A stretch of 64,000 bases of DNA. Origin: a virus. Below, piece by piece: positions 31,562-40,132 of this stretch (position 1 is the first letter of the stretch; each line of letters begins with the position of its first letter). Both the position numbers and the translations under genes were made by a program. Below the pieces are notes generated by a model. It was not told the origin of the DNA and did not search any database. It was given only the letters and a program-made list of their open reading frames with translations. The DNA lies in IMG/VR virus record IMGVR_UViG_3300020153_000001, positions 1-64,000 of that record; one strand, 5' to 3'.

Positions 31562-32524
31562 TTACGTTACGTTGAATTTCGCGCGGGCCATAGCATAACC
31601 GTTAACAATGGCCGTGCCGATCTCTTCGTAGCAGAACCAGAGGATATTCCAGGCCTTGGTATCAACGAACATGGTGACGTCTTCCAGGCTATAGGCCTTA
31701 CCAAGACCTCTCGGATCGGCGAACAGGTAGTACTCTTGGTCAGGAACGAGATGTCGTTTAATGGTAACGACCCACTTAATATCCTCGAATTGGTCATAAG
31801 CGTTACCGCCAAACAGAACTTCCTGGCTACGCTGACCACCCAATTCCATGAAGTCCCACTTTCTGATTTCTTTGGCAGTAACGTTATTGACGACAATGGT
31901 TTGAGTCTCGAAGTGGGCCGGGGTGCTGGGCAGAATCTGCAAAGAGCTCACAAAGGTTTCACGGCTAAAGCCGCCGCTATAACCAACATACTGCACAACA
32001 CCAGTCATCGGACTGGCGCCGTTTACCGTGGTGCCGAGCGCACTATTGACGGCGGCAAAGAATCGGGAATCCTCCTGAGCCATTAGGTCCAGCACCAGCT
32101 GGTCAGTAACGACTTGGCGAATATCGTACTGATAGGTTCTCAGCAGGCTCTTATCGCACCACAGAGTCGGACTGAGAACTCTGTTGAAAGTGAGCAAGAA
32201 ACGATCACCGTGGACGAACCAGGCGCTGTTGTTGGTATTGTAACCAACGTTAATGGCACCGGGGCTGTTGGGCTCCTTGAACAGGATCACAGCCGGCACG
32301 TCAGTATTAACTTGCGGGGTCAGCTGGTCGTTGGTGATCGGCAAAAACGGCAGGAACCGACGCTGGACGCCGGTTTCACGAGCCATCAGTCGAACAAAGT
32401 TATCCAAATCCTGTTGGGCTGCCGCTTTTTCGTACGGATCGCCCATCAGTTGGTTAAATAGCGCTTCATTCAACAGTCTATAATCCTTAATGGGATCACC
32501 TGTTTTGACTGCAGGATCTGCCAT
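31562..32524 (-). CDS. Major capsid protein (HK97 fold, probable)
   Basis: 320 residues from an ATG with GAGGAG upstream. It has the expected place (protease, scaffold, small genes, decoration, then capsid). An N-terminal helical arm is followed by a beta-rich body with YYLFADPRGLGKAYSLEDVTMF and WFCYEEIGTAIVNGYAMARAKF at the end, which reads like the spine helix and P-domain end of HK97-type capsid proteins. It forms the icosahedral shell. Codon use is clean and the gene is bounded by good ribosome sites. Confidence 0.8.
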   Translation of the reverse strand: MADPAVKTGDPIKDYRLLNEALFNQLMGDPYEKAAAQQDLDNFVRLMARETGVQRRFLPFLPITNDQLTPQVNTDVPAVILFKEPNSPGAINVGYNTNNSAWFVHGDRFLLTFNRVLSPTLWCDKSLLRTYQYDIRQVVTDQLVLDLMAQEDSRFFAAVNSALGTTVNGASPMTGVVQYVGYSGGFSRETFVSSLQILPSTPAHFETQTIVVNNVTAKEIRKWDFMELGGQRSQEVLFGGNAYDQFEDIKWVVTIKRHLVPDQEYYLFADPRGLGKAYSLEDVTMFVDTKAWNILWFCYEEIGTAIVNGYAMARAKFNVT

Positions 32525-32582
32525 AGTTTTCGTCTCCTCATATCTTAGAATTACAGTTGCAAGCTCGGTTTTTATCTAGTCA

Positions 32583-33203
32583 TTAAGAAGAGGTCTTCGG
32601 CAAGAAGTAACTCCAGAACGTGAGCACGTTTCTTCGCATAGCGTTCACGCCAACGGGACTAGTCGGATATTGGCCGGGGCCGAGGGCTTGATAGTCATAT
32701 CCCCAGTGCAAAGAAGCAATACCGCAAACCCAGTTGGTATAAAACGCACCGTTCGTAATAAGACCACCTACGTTGTCGCTATCCAGACGGACCGTAAGCG
32801 GTGTATTAGGCGCGTAGGTACCACTGGTGTAGTACTCCGTGGTCTGTAGTTCAAAACCACCAGTCGCCACGAGACCGGTTATCATACCGCCTGGCGAGGC
32901 ATTAACTTGGACAATGTTACCGGCGGCGTTTACGCCTGTATCCGAAACGTCATAGCTCTGGCCGCCTTGCAAGAGGTAAAGAGGCATCGGGTTTCCGGAC
33001 ACGTTGGTCGGAGTAGCCAAAGTGATAGTACCAGCGTTGCCGCCAGAACCGGACACAAAACCAACGCGCCCAGCAGGCCACGAGCTAATGGTCTGCAAAA
33101 GCGCGCTATCGACAGGGGCGACCTTTTGCAGATGAGTCGGCGGATTCCAGCCACGCACGACGTTCAATGCGTGATCGTATGCTTGAACAATCAGTCTAGC
33201 CAT
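32583..33203 (-). CDS. Capsid decoration / stabilisation protein (probable)
   Basis: 206 residues, beta-rich with glycine loops (VGFVSGSGGNAGTITLA, FELQTTEYYTSGTYAPNTPLTVRL). The segment GGLITNGAFYTNWVCGIAS and the aromatic end VLTFWSYFLP resemble capsid cement proteins encoded next to the capsid gene in several phages. ATG at 33203 is preceded by AGAGGAG. It probably coats the capsid surface. Confidence 0.6.
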   Translation of the reverse strand: MARLIVQAYDHALNVVRGWNPPTHLQKVAPVDSALLQTISSWPAGRVGFVSGSGGNAGTITLATPTNVSGNPMPLYLLQGGQSYDVSDTGVNAAGNIVQVNASPGGMITGLVATGGFELQTTEYYTSGTYAPNTPLTVRLDSDNVGGLITNGAFYTNWVCGIASLHWGYDYQALGPGQYPTSPVGVNAMRRNVLTFWSYFLPKTSS

Positions 33204-33234
33204 CGTTATATTCTCCTCTTTAGATTGTTTTCAA

Positions 33235-33612
33235 TTATGACCGAGATAGAATCTTTTGTGCGAACTCTTGTGCTACCGGAAGATCATCTATCCGCGGGAC
33301 ATGGTCTACGGCCACACGCCGAATACTCTGCGTCGAACTTCCAACCGGCTCTCCAATAAACCCGGACGGACGAGCACTGGCCTTTTTGGCCATTCGCTCA
33401 ATAATCTCCAAGCTTCCTTCGTGTGTATTAAGAAGCTTAGCCGCGACTTCCCGTTGGTTCACAGTAATAAACGAGTTTGCAACCAAGGTGTCGACGATTT
33501 CCGGGACGCGTTTGGCCACCTCGGCCCGTTTTTCAAACTGCCGGGCAGCCCTTTTGGAGAGCTCGCTAACGATGAGGCCTAGGTTCTCTGCATATTCTGC
33601 AATTCTTGCCAT
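33235..33612 (-). CDS. Small helical head-operon protein, 125 aa
   Basis: Charged helical protein starting MARIAEYAENLGLIVSEL with GAGGAG upstream. The C-terminal third is less ordered and ends in LPVAQEFAQKILSRS. It sits between the scaffold and decoration genes. Possibly a head assembly factor; no motif gives a function. Confidence 0.6.
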   Translation of the reverse strand: MARIAEYAENLGLIVSELSKRAARQFEKRAEVAKRVPEIVDTLVANSFITVNQREVAAKLLNTHEGSLEIIERMAKKASARPSGFIGEPVGSSTQSIRRVAVDHVPRIDDLPVAQEFAQKILSRS

Positions 33613-33627
33613 ATTTATCTCTCCTCG

Positions 33628-34809
33628 TTAGTTTCTACTTTTATTATACAAATCCGCTATAAAGTCCTCAACGTGATCGCGGAGGCGCTTAGCGCGAGCA
33701 CGCTTCTCTGCGGGTAGCCGAGAAAGAGGAACGTATTTACCGCTCTTTAAATGCACTTCCGCGGACTTGGCCAGGCGATAACCCGTCCTACCGCCTTTTG
33801 ACGCGAGGTCGGTAAGACTTTCTCCTCTGGCCAGAAGCGCATCTAGAGTGGCCGAAAGGATTTCTTCGTCACTAGCGTTTTTTATTTCCTCCGGAGGAGC
33901 CGCTTCCTGCGCTGGGGCCGGAGAGCCGGCCAGCAATCGTTCCATGATTTCTCCTTTATCTTCGGGCGACTCTTCCGGCGTCTCCTCTTCTTCCTGCCCT
34001 TCCTCAGTAGGCTCTTCCTCCTCTTCTAGCGTTTCAGGACTACCTTGCTCGATAGGTTCACTTCTAGCGAGATCGACTATCGCATCAAGCAGTTTGTCTA
34101 TATCTTCGTTAGAAATAGCGGGCTGTTCTTCTTCGGGGGAAGTAGGAATTTCTGACTCGATCTCGTCTTCTTTACTTCTCCTTTCTTCCTCCTCAGCTTC
34201 AGGCTCTTCTTCCTCGGCCTCTTCTTCCTCGACACTCGCATCTTGGGCCAATTTCACCGAATACAATATGGCACCTACCATATTGGCCCGGCTTCTAGCG
34301 TCTTCGACCACTTTGTCTGCGACAATTCTAGATAGTATTCTCGGCGAAATCTCGCTAAGAAGATATCCACCGTCTTCGGATGCCTCTTTTACGAACTCGG
34401 CGATACTAGATGCATAGAATATAGCTGCGTCGGAAAGTTCGTTTGTGCTTGCTTGTTTTATATGGCTTTGCTTCTCGACGCTGGCAGGCGAGGAAGTAGG
34501 GCTATCTGTCGGCGTATCGGACGGTTCTGGGACGCCCTCGAACCCCGCAGGACCGGCAAGCAAATTCTCGGCGCCTTCAATAGTCTCCAGTTCTTTATCC
34601 TCGTCCGTGTCTTTCTCTTCCTCTTCGTCGTGGCTCTCGACACCGGACGGGATCGTATCCTTATTTTCCTGGATCAGTTCTTCGCCGTGTTCGCCGATCT
34701 CCGCAGGTTGGGTCTTATCGTCCTCGTTGTCGCCGATAGATGCTTGCTTTATTTTTCCCTCGATTATCTGCCGAAGAACGTCAGTCACTTCGCGCAAAGA
34801 TTTGCTCAT
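33628..34809 (-). CDS. Acidic scaffold-like protein
   Basis: 393 residues from MSKSLREVTDVL (GAGGAG upstream); the in-frame ATG at 34854 lacks one. Long glutamate-rich tracts (for example near EEEEAEEEEPEAEEEE) separate short helices, and the C-terminus is basic (LPAEKRARAKRLRDHV). This charge layout and place, right after the prohead protease and before the capsid gene, fit an internal scaffold that is removed by the protease. Some KQAS-type segments may be cleavage sites. Confidence 0.65.
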   Translation of the reverse strand: MSKSLREVTDVLRQIIEGKIKQASIGDNEDDKTQPAEIGEHGEELIQENKDTIPSGVESHDEEEEKDTDEDKELETIEGAENLLAGPAGFEGVPEPSDTPTDSPTSSPASVEKQSHIKQASTNELSDAAIFYASSIAEFVKEASEDGGYLLSEISPRILSRIVADKVVEDARSRANMVGAILYSVKLAQDASVEEEEAEEEEPEAEEEERRSKEDEIESEIPTSPEEEQPAISNEDIDKLLDAIVDLARSEPIEQGSPETLEEEEEPTEEGQEEEETPEESPEDKGEIMERLLAGSPAPAQEAAPPEEIKNASDEEILSATLDALLARGESLTDLASKGGRTGYRLAKSAEVHLKSGKYVPLSRLPAEKRARAKRLRDHVEDFIADLYNKSRN

Positions 34810-34872
34810 ATTTTTCTCTCCTCGTTTAAGCTTCAAAGGTAAATCAGACAACAAACTACTACCTTAATATCT

Positions 34873-34902
34873 ATGATAGCATTTATAAAGCCGGGCGCTC
34901 AA
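34873..34902 (-). promoter_or_regulatory. Predicted promoter for the scaffold-capsid operon
   Basis: Minus strand: TTGAGC (34902-34897), 18-base spacer, TATCAT (34878-34873). Palindrome copy 8 ends two bases upstream of the -35 hexamer, well placed for a regulator. Confidence 0.45.
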
Positions 34903-34904
34903 TA

Positions 34905-34930
34905 CAATTTTGACTCCGGAGTCAAAATTG
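34905..34930. repeat. Genome-wide palindrome, copy 8, extended to 26 bp
   Basis: CAATTTTGACTCC and its mirror GGAGTCAAAATTG form a perfect 26-bp palindrome. It overlaps the end of the prohead protease gene, whose TGA stop is inside the motif, and precedes a predicted promoter. Confidence 0.95.
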
Positions 34931-36319
34931 CATGGAAACGGCCGCGGCAGCCATTTTCTTGAAATCGGGACTATCTATGTGGTTTGACAACACCGCTAAC
35001 TGATACATTGCATACTCGCACGCTAGCACCGGGCCTAGGGCAGCGTCTGCTTTATCGGCCAGCCTAACGTAGCCTAGACTGCTGGCACTCTTAACAGAAA
35101 GGTCAAAAGGTTTAATAGAGTAGCACAAGAGCGAGCTATCTAGCGATCCGGCGCATTTTGTCATTTCGCGTTGGACGTACGGATTACTTTCCAAGACGGA
35201 GACAACGTCAGCTTGTCGTGACAGCTTGGTAAATACACCCGGCAGATGATCTGTAAAGTCAGGAGCGCCTAACAAATCAGCCCAAACTTTAGGGGGTAGT
35301 AATATACCCAATCGGCCGGCCGCCGATAGCTGCTCGTATTTGTCGGCATCTTTTATAAAAACGCGATTTCCGCTACTCGCTACGCGGGAGATGTCGGCTA
35401 GTCTCCTTGCATAACTTTCGTCAAATGCCGCTGTTTTCTCAACTTCAGCTAACGTGACTAACGCTTTATACTGCTTCTTAACGGCTGACGACGGAAGAGC
35501 GTCAATATACCAGACAGGAAGCGCTAGTTTTATCCGCTCGGCAAGCTCTGCCCCAGAGATAACACGGCCAGAAGCTTCTGCCTGCTTAGTAAGCTCTCCA
35601 TATACGGCAATCGAATACGCTATTCTGTCGGCGGGACGAAGAACATGGGAGATATCGAACCACTCGCAGATGGGGTTTACGGCACATAGGGTATGGCCGT
35701 CGTCAAACGTTTTGCCTATGTTGTTCTTTAGCCCGCCGTACTTAACACATCGATCAGGCCCGCAGTACTCAAGCCTATTCCTGGCTTTGTTGCCGCAACC
35801 AGAACATACGTCGTACGGCACCCTGGTCGCCATGCTTACGGGTATATCCTCCCCTTTTGACAGAAGCTCTATTTCATCGTCGGCGACCAGTCCCTTATTA
35901 CGCTCTGCGGCTTCTTTAGTGCCGTTCAGGTATACTAAGAGCTCTATTCTTCCAGCAGGCTTATTGTAATATGACGCTTTTACAATGCCATAGCTACGTC
36001 TAGGGTCTTTATTGATGTGAGACCTGTAAAAGTAAGCAAACTTAGTGAATGTGGGATGGTCTCGTTCACAAGTCTCTGAAGGAAAATAGTCGCCGTTTTT
36101 ATTTGGACCGAAGTGTTCTCCGTCTCCAAGCGCTATAACATGGATAGGGACTTCGCCCTTCTTAGGCGGCGACTTTTGTAGCACATCTACAAAATACGCA
36201 GCCGCACGCTTTAGCAGCTGCTTCTTATCCTCCCCAACCAGCCCACGAGAAGCCACTTTAATAGCATATGTGACTGGCTCGTCAAAGGACTGGCTATTTG
36301 GAGGAACAACCTTGAGCAT
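34922..36319 (-). CDS. Prohead maturation protease of the large-phage type (probable)
   Basis: 465 residues. The N-terminal domain contains HVIALGDGEHFGPNKNGDYF, then FYRSHINKDPRRSYGIV and AGRIELLVYLN, a pattern I associate with prohead serine proteases of large phages; His101 and Ser109 are candidate catalytic residues. Cys172, Cys175, Cys186 and Cys191 form a likely zinc knuckle (VCSGCGNKAR). The helical C-terminal half may bind the scaffold. It cleaves scaffold and capsid arms during head maturation. It directly precedes the scaffold gene. No good ribosome site before the ATG at 36319. Confidence 0.7.
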   Translation of the reverse strand: MLKVVPPNSQSFDEPVTYAIKVASRGLVGEDKKQLLKRAAAYFVDVLQKSPPKKGEVPIHVIALGDGEHFGPNKNGDYFPSETCERDHPTFTKFAYFYRSHINKDPRRSYGIVKASYYNKPAGRIELLVYLNGTKEAAERNKGLVADDEIELLSKGEDIPVSMATRVPYDVCSGCGNKARNRLEYCGPDRCVKYGGLKNNIGKTFDDGHTLCAVNPICEWFDISHVLRPADRIAYSIAVYGELTKQAEASGRVISGAELAERIKLALPVWYIDALPSSAVKKQYKALVTLAEVEKTAAFDESYARRLADISRVASSGNRVFIKDADKYEQLSAAGRLGILLPPKVWADLLGAPDFTDHLPGVFTKLSRQADVVSVLESNPYVQREMTKCAGSLDSSLLCYSIKPFDLSVKSASSLGYVRLADKADAALGPVLACEYAMYQLAVLSNHIDSPDFKKMAAAAVSMQF

Positions 36320-36367
36320 TTGTGGCTGCTAAAAGCTGACAGTTTGTTAAAGTAATATAGAACTACT

Positions 36368-36430
36368 CTAATTTTTGACTGCAATTAATAAGCGTGTAAC
36401 AAAACATAACACGCTAACATACAAGTTAGC
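36368..36430 (-). promoter_or_regulatory. Half-site and alternative hairpins before the protease gene
   Basis: CTAATTTTTGACT (36368-36380) equals one arm of the extended palindrome of copy 6. Next to it two hairpins share bases and exclude each other: AGCGTGT/ACACGCT (36391-36415) and GCTAAC/GTTAGC (36413-36430). A TATATT hexamer lies further downstream on the minus strand. The 154-base gap between genes holds nothing else clear. Confidence 0.45.
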
Positions 36431-36473
36431 ACATAATCTGAGCGGAGCAGTTATCTACCGCGACATCAATTAA

Positions 36474-37526
36474 TTAATACTCTCTTCTCAAGTCGAAGAC
36501 GTCAGCCACAGCTCTGCCTAATCCATAGCCGGCAAGACCGCCAACAAGACCACGTGCGCCGCTGCGGCCTAAAGCTTTCTTATTCTTAACTGCGCTTTGC
36601 GCGAGTCCTTTCAAAGCCGCCAAACCACCTCCGGCACGCTGGACGCCGGCTTGATATAGACCCTTAGCGGCTCCGGGCACACGCTTCACAAGCGCGCCTA
36701 GCTGCTTAGCGTAGTCTTTAGCGAGTTCGGGCGAGCGCTTCACAAGCGCGCCTAGCTGCTTAGCGTAGTCTTTAGCGATTTCGGGCGATCGCTTCGCAAG
36801 CGCAGCTAAGTGTCTAGCGTAGTCCTTCGCGATTTCGGGCGAGCGCTTCGCAAAATCGCCTAAGCGCTTAATATATTCCTTTGCGGCTTCGGGCGCGTGT
36901 TTCGCAAGTTCACCTATGTGCCTCGCATATTCCTTTGCAATTTCGGGCGAACGCTTCGCAATGTCCCCTAAGACCTTAATATATTGCTTTGCGATTCCAG
37001 GCGTACGCATCAAAAAGTCGGGCACACCCATAGCTTTAACCAGATCTTTCGCTTTCCCAACCGCTCCGGGAAATGCTCCAATACCTGCGCCTGTAGCCGC
37101 AGAAAGCCCGATGAGCCCTTTTCCAAATGGCGTATAACCGCTCTCACCTTTCTCCAACGATCTGAGTGCCTCCTCGATTTGCTTAATAGTATCAGGCGAT
37201 AGGGCCCCGGCGGCGCCGCCTCCTGCGCCCGCTGCACTTAGCGCACCTAATGCGCCTCCACCTCCTCCCCCGCCTCCCCCGGCCTTACCGCCGAATATAG
37301 ATGTAATACCGCTGGCTCCCAGGCCGGCTCCCGCAACGGCCCCCAAAACGGTCAGCAGTGCCGATGTTTTCTTATCAAACCCCAACAGTTGGCTTAAAAT
37401 GAGCGCTGTCATTCCGAGCCCTGCGCCCGGTATAACAATATCCCATACATCAGCAGCCTCTTTCACATAATCATCGTCAAGGGGAATCCTAGAAGCTATA
37501 TTTGCGACGTGATAAATATCATGCAT
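36474..37526 (-). CDS. Membrane-active protein with 18-residue amphipathic repeats
   Basis: 350 residues. Two hydrophobic, glycine-rich spans at about 30-50 and 54-78 form a hairpin, followed by a poly-glycine stretch. Residues 174-281 are six tandem 18-residue repeats of the form RSPEIAKDYAKQLGALVK, with a seventh partial unit; 18 residues make five helical turns, so each unit keeps the same face. A third glycine-rich hydrophobic segment ends the chain (ARGLVGGLAGYGLGRAVA). ATG at 37526 follows GAGGAG. It may be an ejected or membrane-inserted virion protein, similar in design to apolipoprotein-type helices. Confidence 0.75.
   Translation of the reverse strand: MHDIYHVANIASRIPLDDDYVKEAADVWDIVIPGAGLGMTALILSQLLGFDKKTSALLTVLGAVAGAGLGASGITSIFGGKAGGGGGGGGGALGALSAAGAGGGAAGALSPDTIKQIEEALRSLEKGESGYTPFGKGLIGLSAATGAGIGAFPGAVGKAKDLVKAMGVPDFLMRTPGIAKQYIKVLGDIAKRSPEIAKEYARHIGELAKHAPEAAKEYIKRLGDFAKRSPEIAKDYARHLAALAKRSPEIAKDYAKQLGALVKRSPELAKDYAKQLGALVKRVPGAAKGLYQAGVQRAGGGLAALKGLAQSAVKNKKALGRSGARGLVGGLAGYGLGRAVADVFDLRREY
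36684..37007 (-). repeat. 54-bp tandem repeats coding an 18-residue unit
   Basis: Six full units inside the gene at 36474-37526. The three units at lowest coordinates are most alike at DNA level, which suggests recent expansion by unequal exchange. Confidence 0.85.
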
Positions 37527-37579
37527 TATTTTGTCTCCTCTGCCATCAAAGATCGGTCTTTATGCCGTCAACAAGTAAT

Positions 37580-37585
37580 ATTATA
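37580..37585 (-). promoter_or_regulatory. TATAAT hexamer before the repeat-protein gene
   Basis: Perfect TATAAT on the minus strand in GTGGTATAATATT, 54 bases before the ATG at 37526, in the only gap here. No matching -35 hexamer. Compare the motifs at 30469 and 53122. Confidence 0.4.
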
Positions 37586-37605
37586 CCACAAACAACGTTA
37601 AAAGA

Positions 37606-38469
37606 CTATTTCTCTCGTGGTGACGCAAACAAATGCCCTAACAAGCTACCTAAAAACCCCCACCCAGCCCAGCGGGCACCGCGACGTAAAACATCTTTAC
37701 CCGTCAGCCTGAGCCGGCCAATCGAGAATCTAGGAAGAACACCCGCGCTCCTACCTATGTTATTAAGAGAGCGTAGCTGGTTTTCTAGCGTGCGAAGCCG
37801 GGCCTGAGTCTGTCGGTTTAACGGACCCCGTTGACCTAACCGAATCTGTCGGATCTCATTATTGATCACTTCTATAGCCCTAGTAAGGTCGCTATGTCTT
37901 GGCTTGATAGGGATGTCCCCGATTTCTCTTCTTAGTTCTTTTCTTATTTTGTCAAAGTCGGGTATTTCAGGGTTAACCCATCTAGCCCACATGGGTTTTG
38001 TAGCAGCCGAACCAGCTCCGGCTAGTCCACTAAGTCCGGCTGTGGTAGCAGGATCAAACCACGATACAAGGTCGGCCAGAGAACCGATAGCACCTGACGT
38101 CCGACTATCCGGCTCAGGTATCACTCTTGTTACAAACCTCTCTAAACCGCTAACCATACCCTCTAAACGACCGGCGCCACCACCACCGCTAGTATCTTTC
38201 TCTACGTCTAACTTTACTTCTTTTCCCATACTATATAACCCGACGCCAACACCAATTGCAGCTCCAAGGGCGCCTAAGGCCGCGCTCAGCCCAGAAAAGA
38301 TTCCATGCTTTTTATCAAACAAAACGCCAAGCAGAACACCTACTGCGCCGAGACCCAAAGCTGGCGGTAACGTAGCAGTCAAGATCTCCCTTGCTTTTTC
38401 GACATCGAACGCCGCCTTGACATGGTTTTTGTAGGCGCGTATTTCGTTCAGTACGCTGTTGTTGCGCAT
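37606..38469 (-). CDS. Glycine-zipper membrane protein
   Basis: 287 residues. Two hydrophobic spans at about 31-51 (TATLPPALGLGAVGVLLGVLF) and 56-80 (GLSAALGALGAAIGVGVG) are joined by DKKHG, the same design as in the proteins at 36474 and 50905. The remainder is soluble, with basic helices and an RQIRLGQRG segment; the C-terminus is basic. Start ATG at 38469 after AGGG. Likely a virion membrane-penetration or ejection protein; function not proven. Confidence 0.65.
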   Translation of the reverse strand: MRNNSVLNEIRAYKNHVKAAFDVEKAREILTATLPPALGLGAVGVLLGVLFDKKHGIFSGLSAALGALGAAIGVGVGLYSMGKEVKLDVEKDTSGGGGAGRLEGMVSGLERFVTRVIPEPDSRTSGAIGSLADLVSWFDPATTAGLSGLAGAGSAATKPMWARWVNPEIPDFDKIRKELRREIGDIPIKPRHSDLTRAIEVINNEIRQIRLGQRGPLNRQTQARLRTLENQLRSLNNIGRSAGVLPRFSIGRLRLTGKDVLRRGARWAGWGFLGSLLGHLFASPREK

Positions 38470-38500
38470 AGCAAGGCCCTGTTCGTTACCTCGTTATTAT

Positions 38501-38764
38501 TCACTTAGATACGTACTTCTTACGCGTCGAACTCCACCGATAGCGCAACGGGGCAGTATAGCCGGTACCAGGCTTTTTGCCCTTAGCACGAGCAAGTGCT
38601 ATGCGAGCCTTGACTTCGGCGGGCATTTCTTCGCCGTATTCGCGTTTAAGGGATCTATATATCTCTTTTGCCTTTTCCGGATAGTTCTTCTCCGTAAAAC
38701 TCTTGGACTTTCTTCCCGATTTCACAAGCTCTGCAAGCTTCTGCAGCGGATATAGGCAAAACAT
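38501..38764 (-). CDS. Small basic protein, 87 aa
   Basis: Very basic helical protein (EKAKEIYRSLKREYG, VKARIALARAKGKKPG) with a tail RYRWSSTRKKYVSK. GGAGAG lies ten bases before the ATG at 38764. The charge would suit binding DNA in the head. No family recognised. Confidence 0.6.
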   Translation of the reverse strand: MFCLYPLQKLAELVKSGRKSKSFTEKNYPEKAKEIYRSLKREYGEEMPAEVKARIALARAKGKKPGTGYTAPLRYRWSSTRKKYVSK

Positions 38765-38785
38765 AAGTAAAGCTCTCCTTTACGG

Positions 38786-40132
38786 CTAGACCAATGATTC
38801 TTCTTTGCCTCTTTCTGGTTCAGCTAAATTAAACATACCGGACGACATTCCAGTAGCGATCCGATCTAGCTCTCTGTTGAGAGATACAAGCGAGTTCGTA
38901 TGGAATGTGTCTAGAACGCCGCCAGATTGCAACGCGATACGCAGATACATACGGATGAGGTTAGGTTGCTGCATGGCTCTGGGAGCCAGTCGGCTTAGCG
39001 CGTTATATACCTTCACAATTTCATCGGAAGGATACTTGCTTATAACAGGGTCATTTGCCATCAAGTAAATAAGATAGCTTTTGACCTTAAGCGACGCAGC
39101 TTCGATATTCATTGAAACGTCTTTCGGCTTTACTACTGACGGCTGTGTCTTTCCGAAAATTTCGCCAACAGACTGACCGAAGCTAGAGATAGAGCCCACA
39201 TCAGGGAACATGGAAGACTTGGCCTCTTTCCTAAAGTCGAGCTCTGGGAAAATGGTTTGCCACCGCTCGGGCTCAAGCTCTGGGAAGATGGTTCCGTAGA
39301 TAGGCCTTCTCAGGTCGGCAATATCAAGTTTCTTCTTCGGCGGAGATGCGAAATTGGCAAGCTTTTCTGCCTTAACGGCCTCTAAATACTCGTTGCAGCA
39401 GTCAACAGCCTGTTTAATAAGCGAATATGGAGGTCGTTTGGCGTCGAATATCGGGTCGTTCGAGTAAATAGGAGGATGTTTTAGATTGGCCACGTCAAGC
39501 GCCAGCTTGACGATGGTCTCTCCCTCTTTACCAAATACAGCTACAGCGTTTTGCTTGACAACGTCGGGGTGGACAGAACCGTGACAAGAAAAATACTGTG
39601 CAAGTGCGTCAATAGCATTAGCAAAGCGCCGTTCTGATGCTAGCTTAGCAATTCCGGCTTCTTTCCTTGCTTGGTCAGCCACAAACGGCGTTACGTCTTT
39701 TCTATTAGGCTTTGGTCTGTCTAACGAAGCTAGTTTAATGCTAGCAGACCCTGTTTTAATGGTTGTGGGTCTTATAACGCTACTAACCGGAAGCTTCCAG
39801 TCAGAAGATACCGCTGCAGACTCGTTATAGGAAGGTTGACTAGCAGTCTTTATTGATGTATTTCGGCTAAATACGGCTTTTACGACGTCTTCTGCGTTTA
39901 TAACGCGGGGTACTTCGGCGCGCTTGTCTAAATCTTCTAGTTGAGATAGAGAAGCGGCCGTATTATACGCGCGGACGACCATTCTTATTTGGTCTTTTGT
40001 AAGGTCATAAACCCTTGCGATTTTGACCGCGGCGGTCTGTGGCTCCTCCCCCATTTCTACTAGGTCAATAAGCTCGTTGGCCGCCTTCTTGATCTTCTCT
40101 TTTGTAGCCGGCGTTATGCGCTTAGCTGCCAT
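38786..40132 (-). CDS. Probable virion protein, 448 aa, helix-rich N-terminus
   Basis: The N-terminal 65 residues (KKAANELIDLVEMGEEP then VYDLTKDQIRMVVRAYN) form a helical domain resembling HTH-like modules of structural proteins in large phages. Further on there are two IFPEL repeats (about 285-305) and a helical end. The ATG at 40132 has palindrome copy 9 directly upstream, whose GGAG serves as its ribosome site at seven bases. The start lies inside the end of the upstream gene (11-base overlap). Structural role inferred from the neighbourhood. Confidence 0.65.
   Translation of the reverse strand: MAAKRITPATKEKIKKAANELIDLVEMGEEPQTAAVKIARVYDLTKDQIRMVVRAYNTAASLSQLEDLDKRAEVPRVINAEDVVKAVFSRNTSIKTASQPSYNESAAVSSDWKLPVSSVIRPTTIKTGSASIKLASLDRPKPNRKDVTPFVADQARKEAGIAKLASERRFANAIDALAQYFSCHGSVHPDVVKQNAVAVFGKEGETIVKLALDVANLKHPPIYSNDPIFDAKRPPYSLIKQAVDCCNEYLEAVKAEKLANFASPPKKKLDIADLRRPIYGTIFPELEPERWQTIFPELDFRKEAKSSMFPDVGSISSFGQSVGEIFGKTQPSVVKPKDVSMNIEAASLKVKSYLIYLMANDPVISKYPSDEIVKVYNALSRLAPRAMQQPNLIRMYLRIALQSGGVLDTFHTNSLVSLNRELDRIATGMSSGMFNLAEPERGKEESLV

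Noticed and set aside
33848-34417. Plus-strand frame of 189 codons
   Set aside because: Serine-rich mirror of the glutamate-rich scaffold gene on the other strand; low complexity and no ribosome site.
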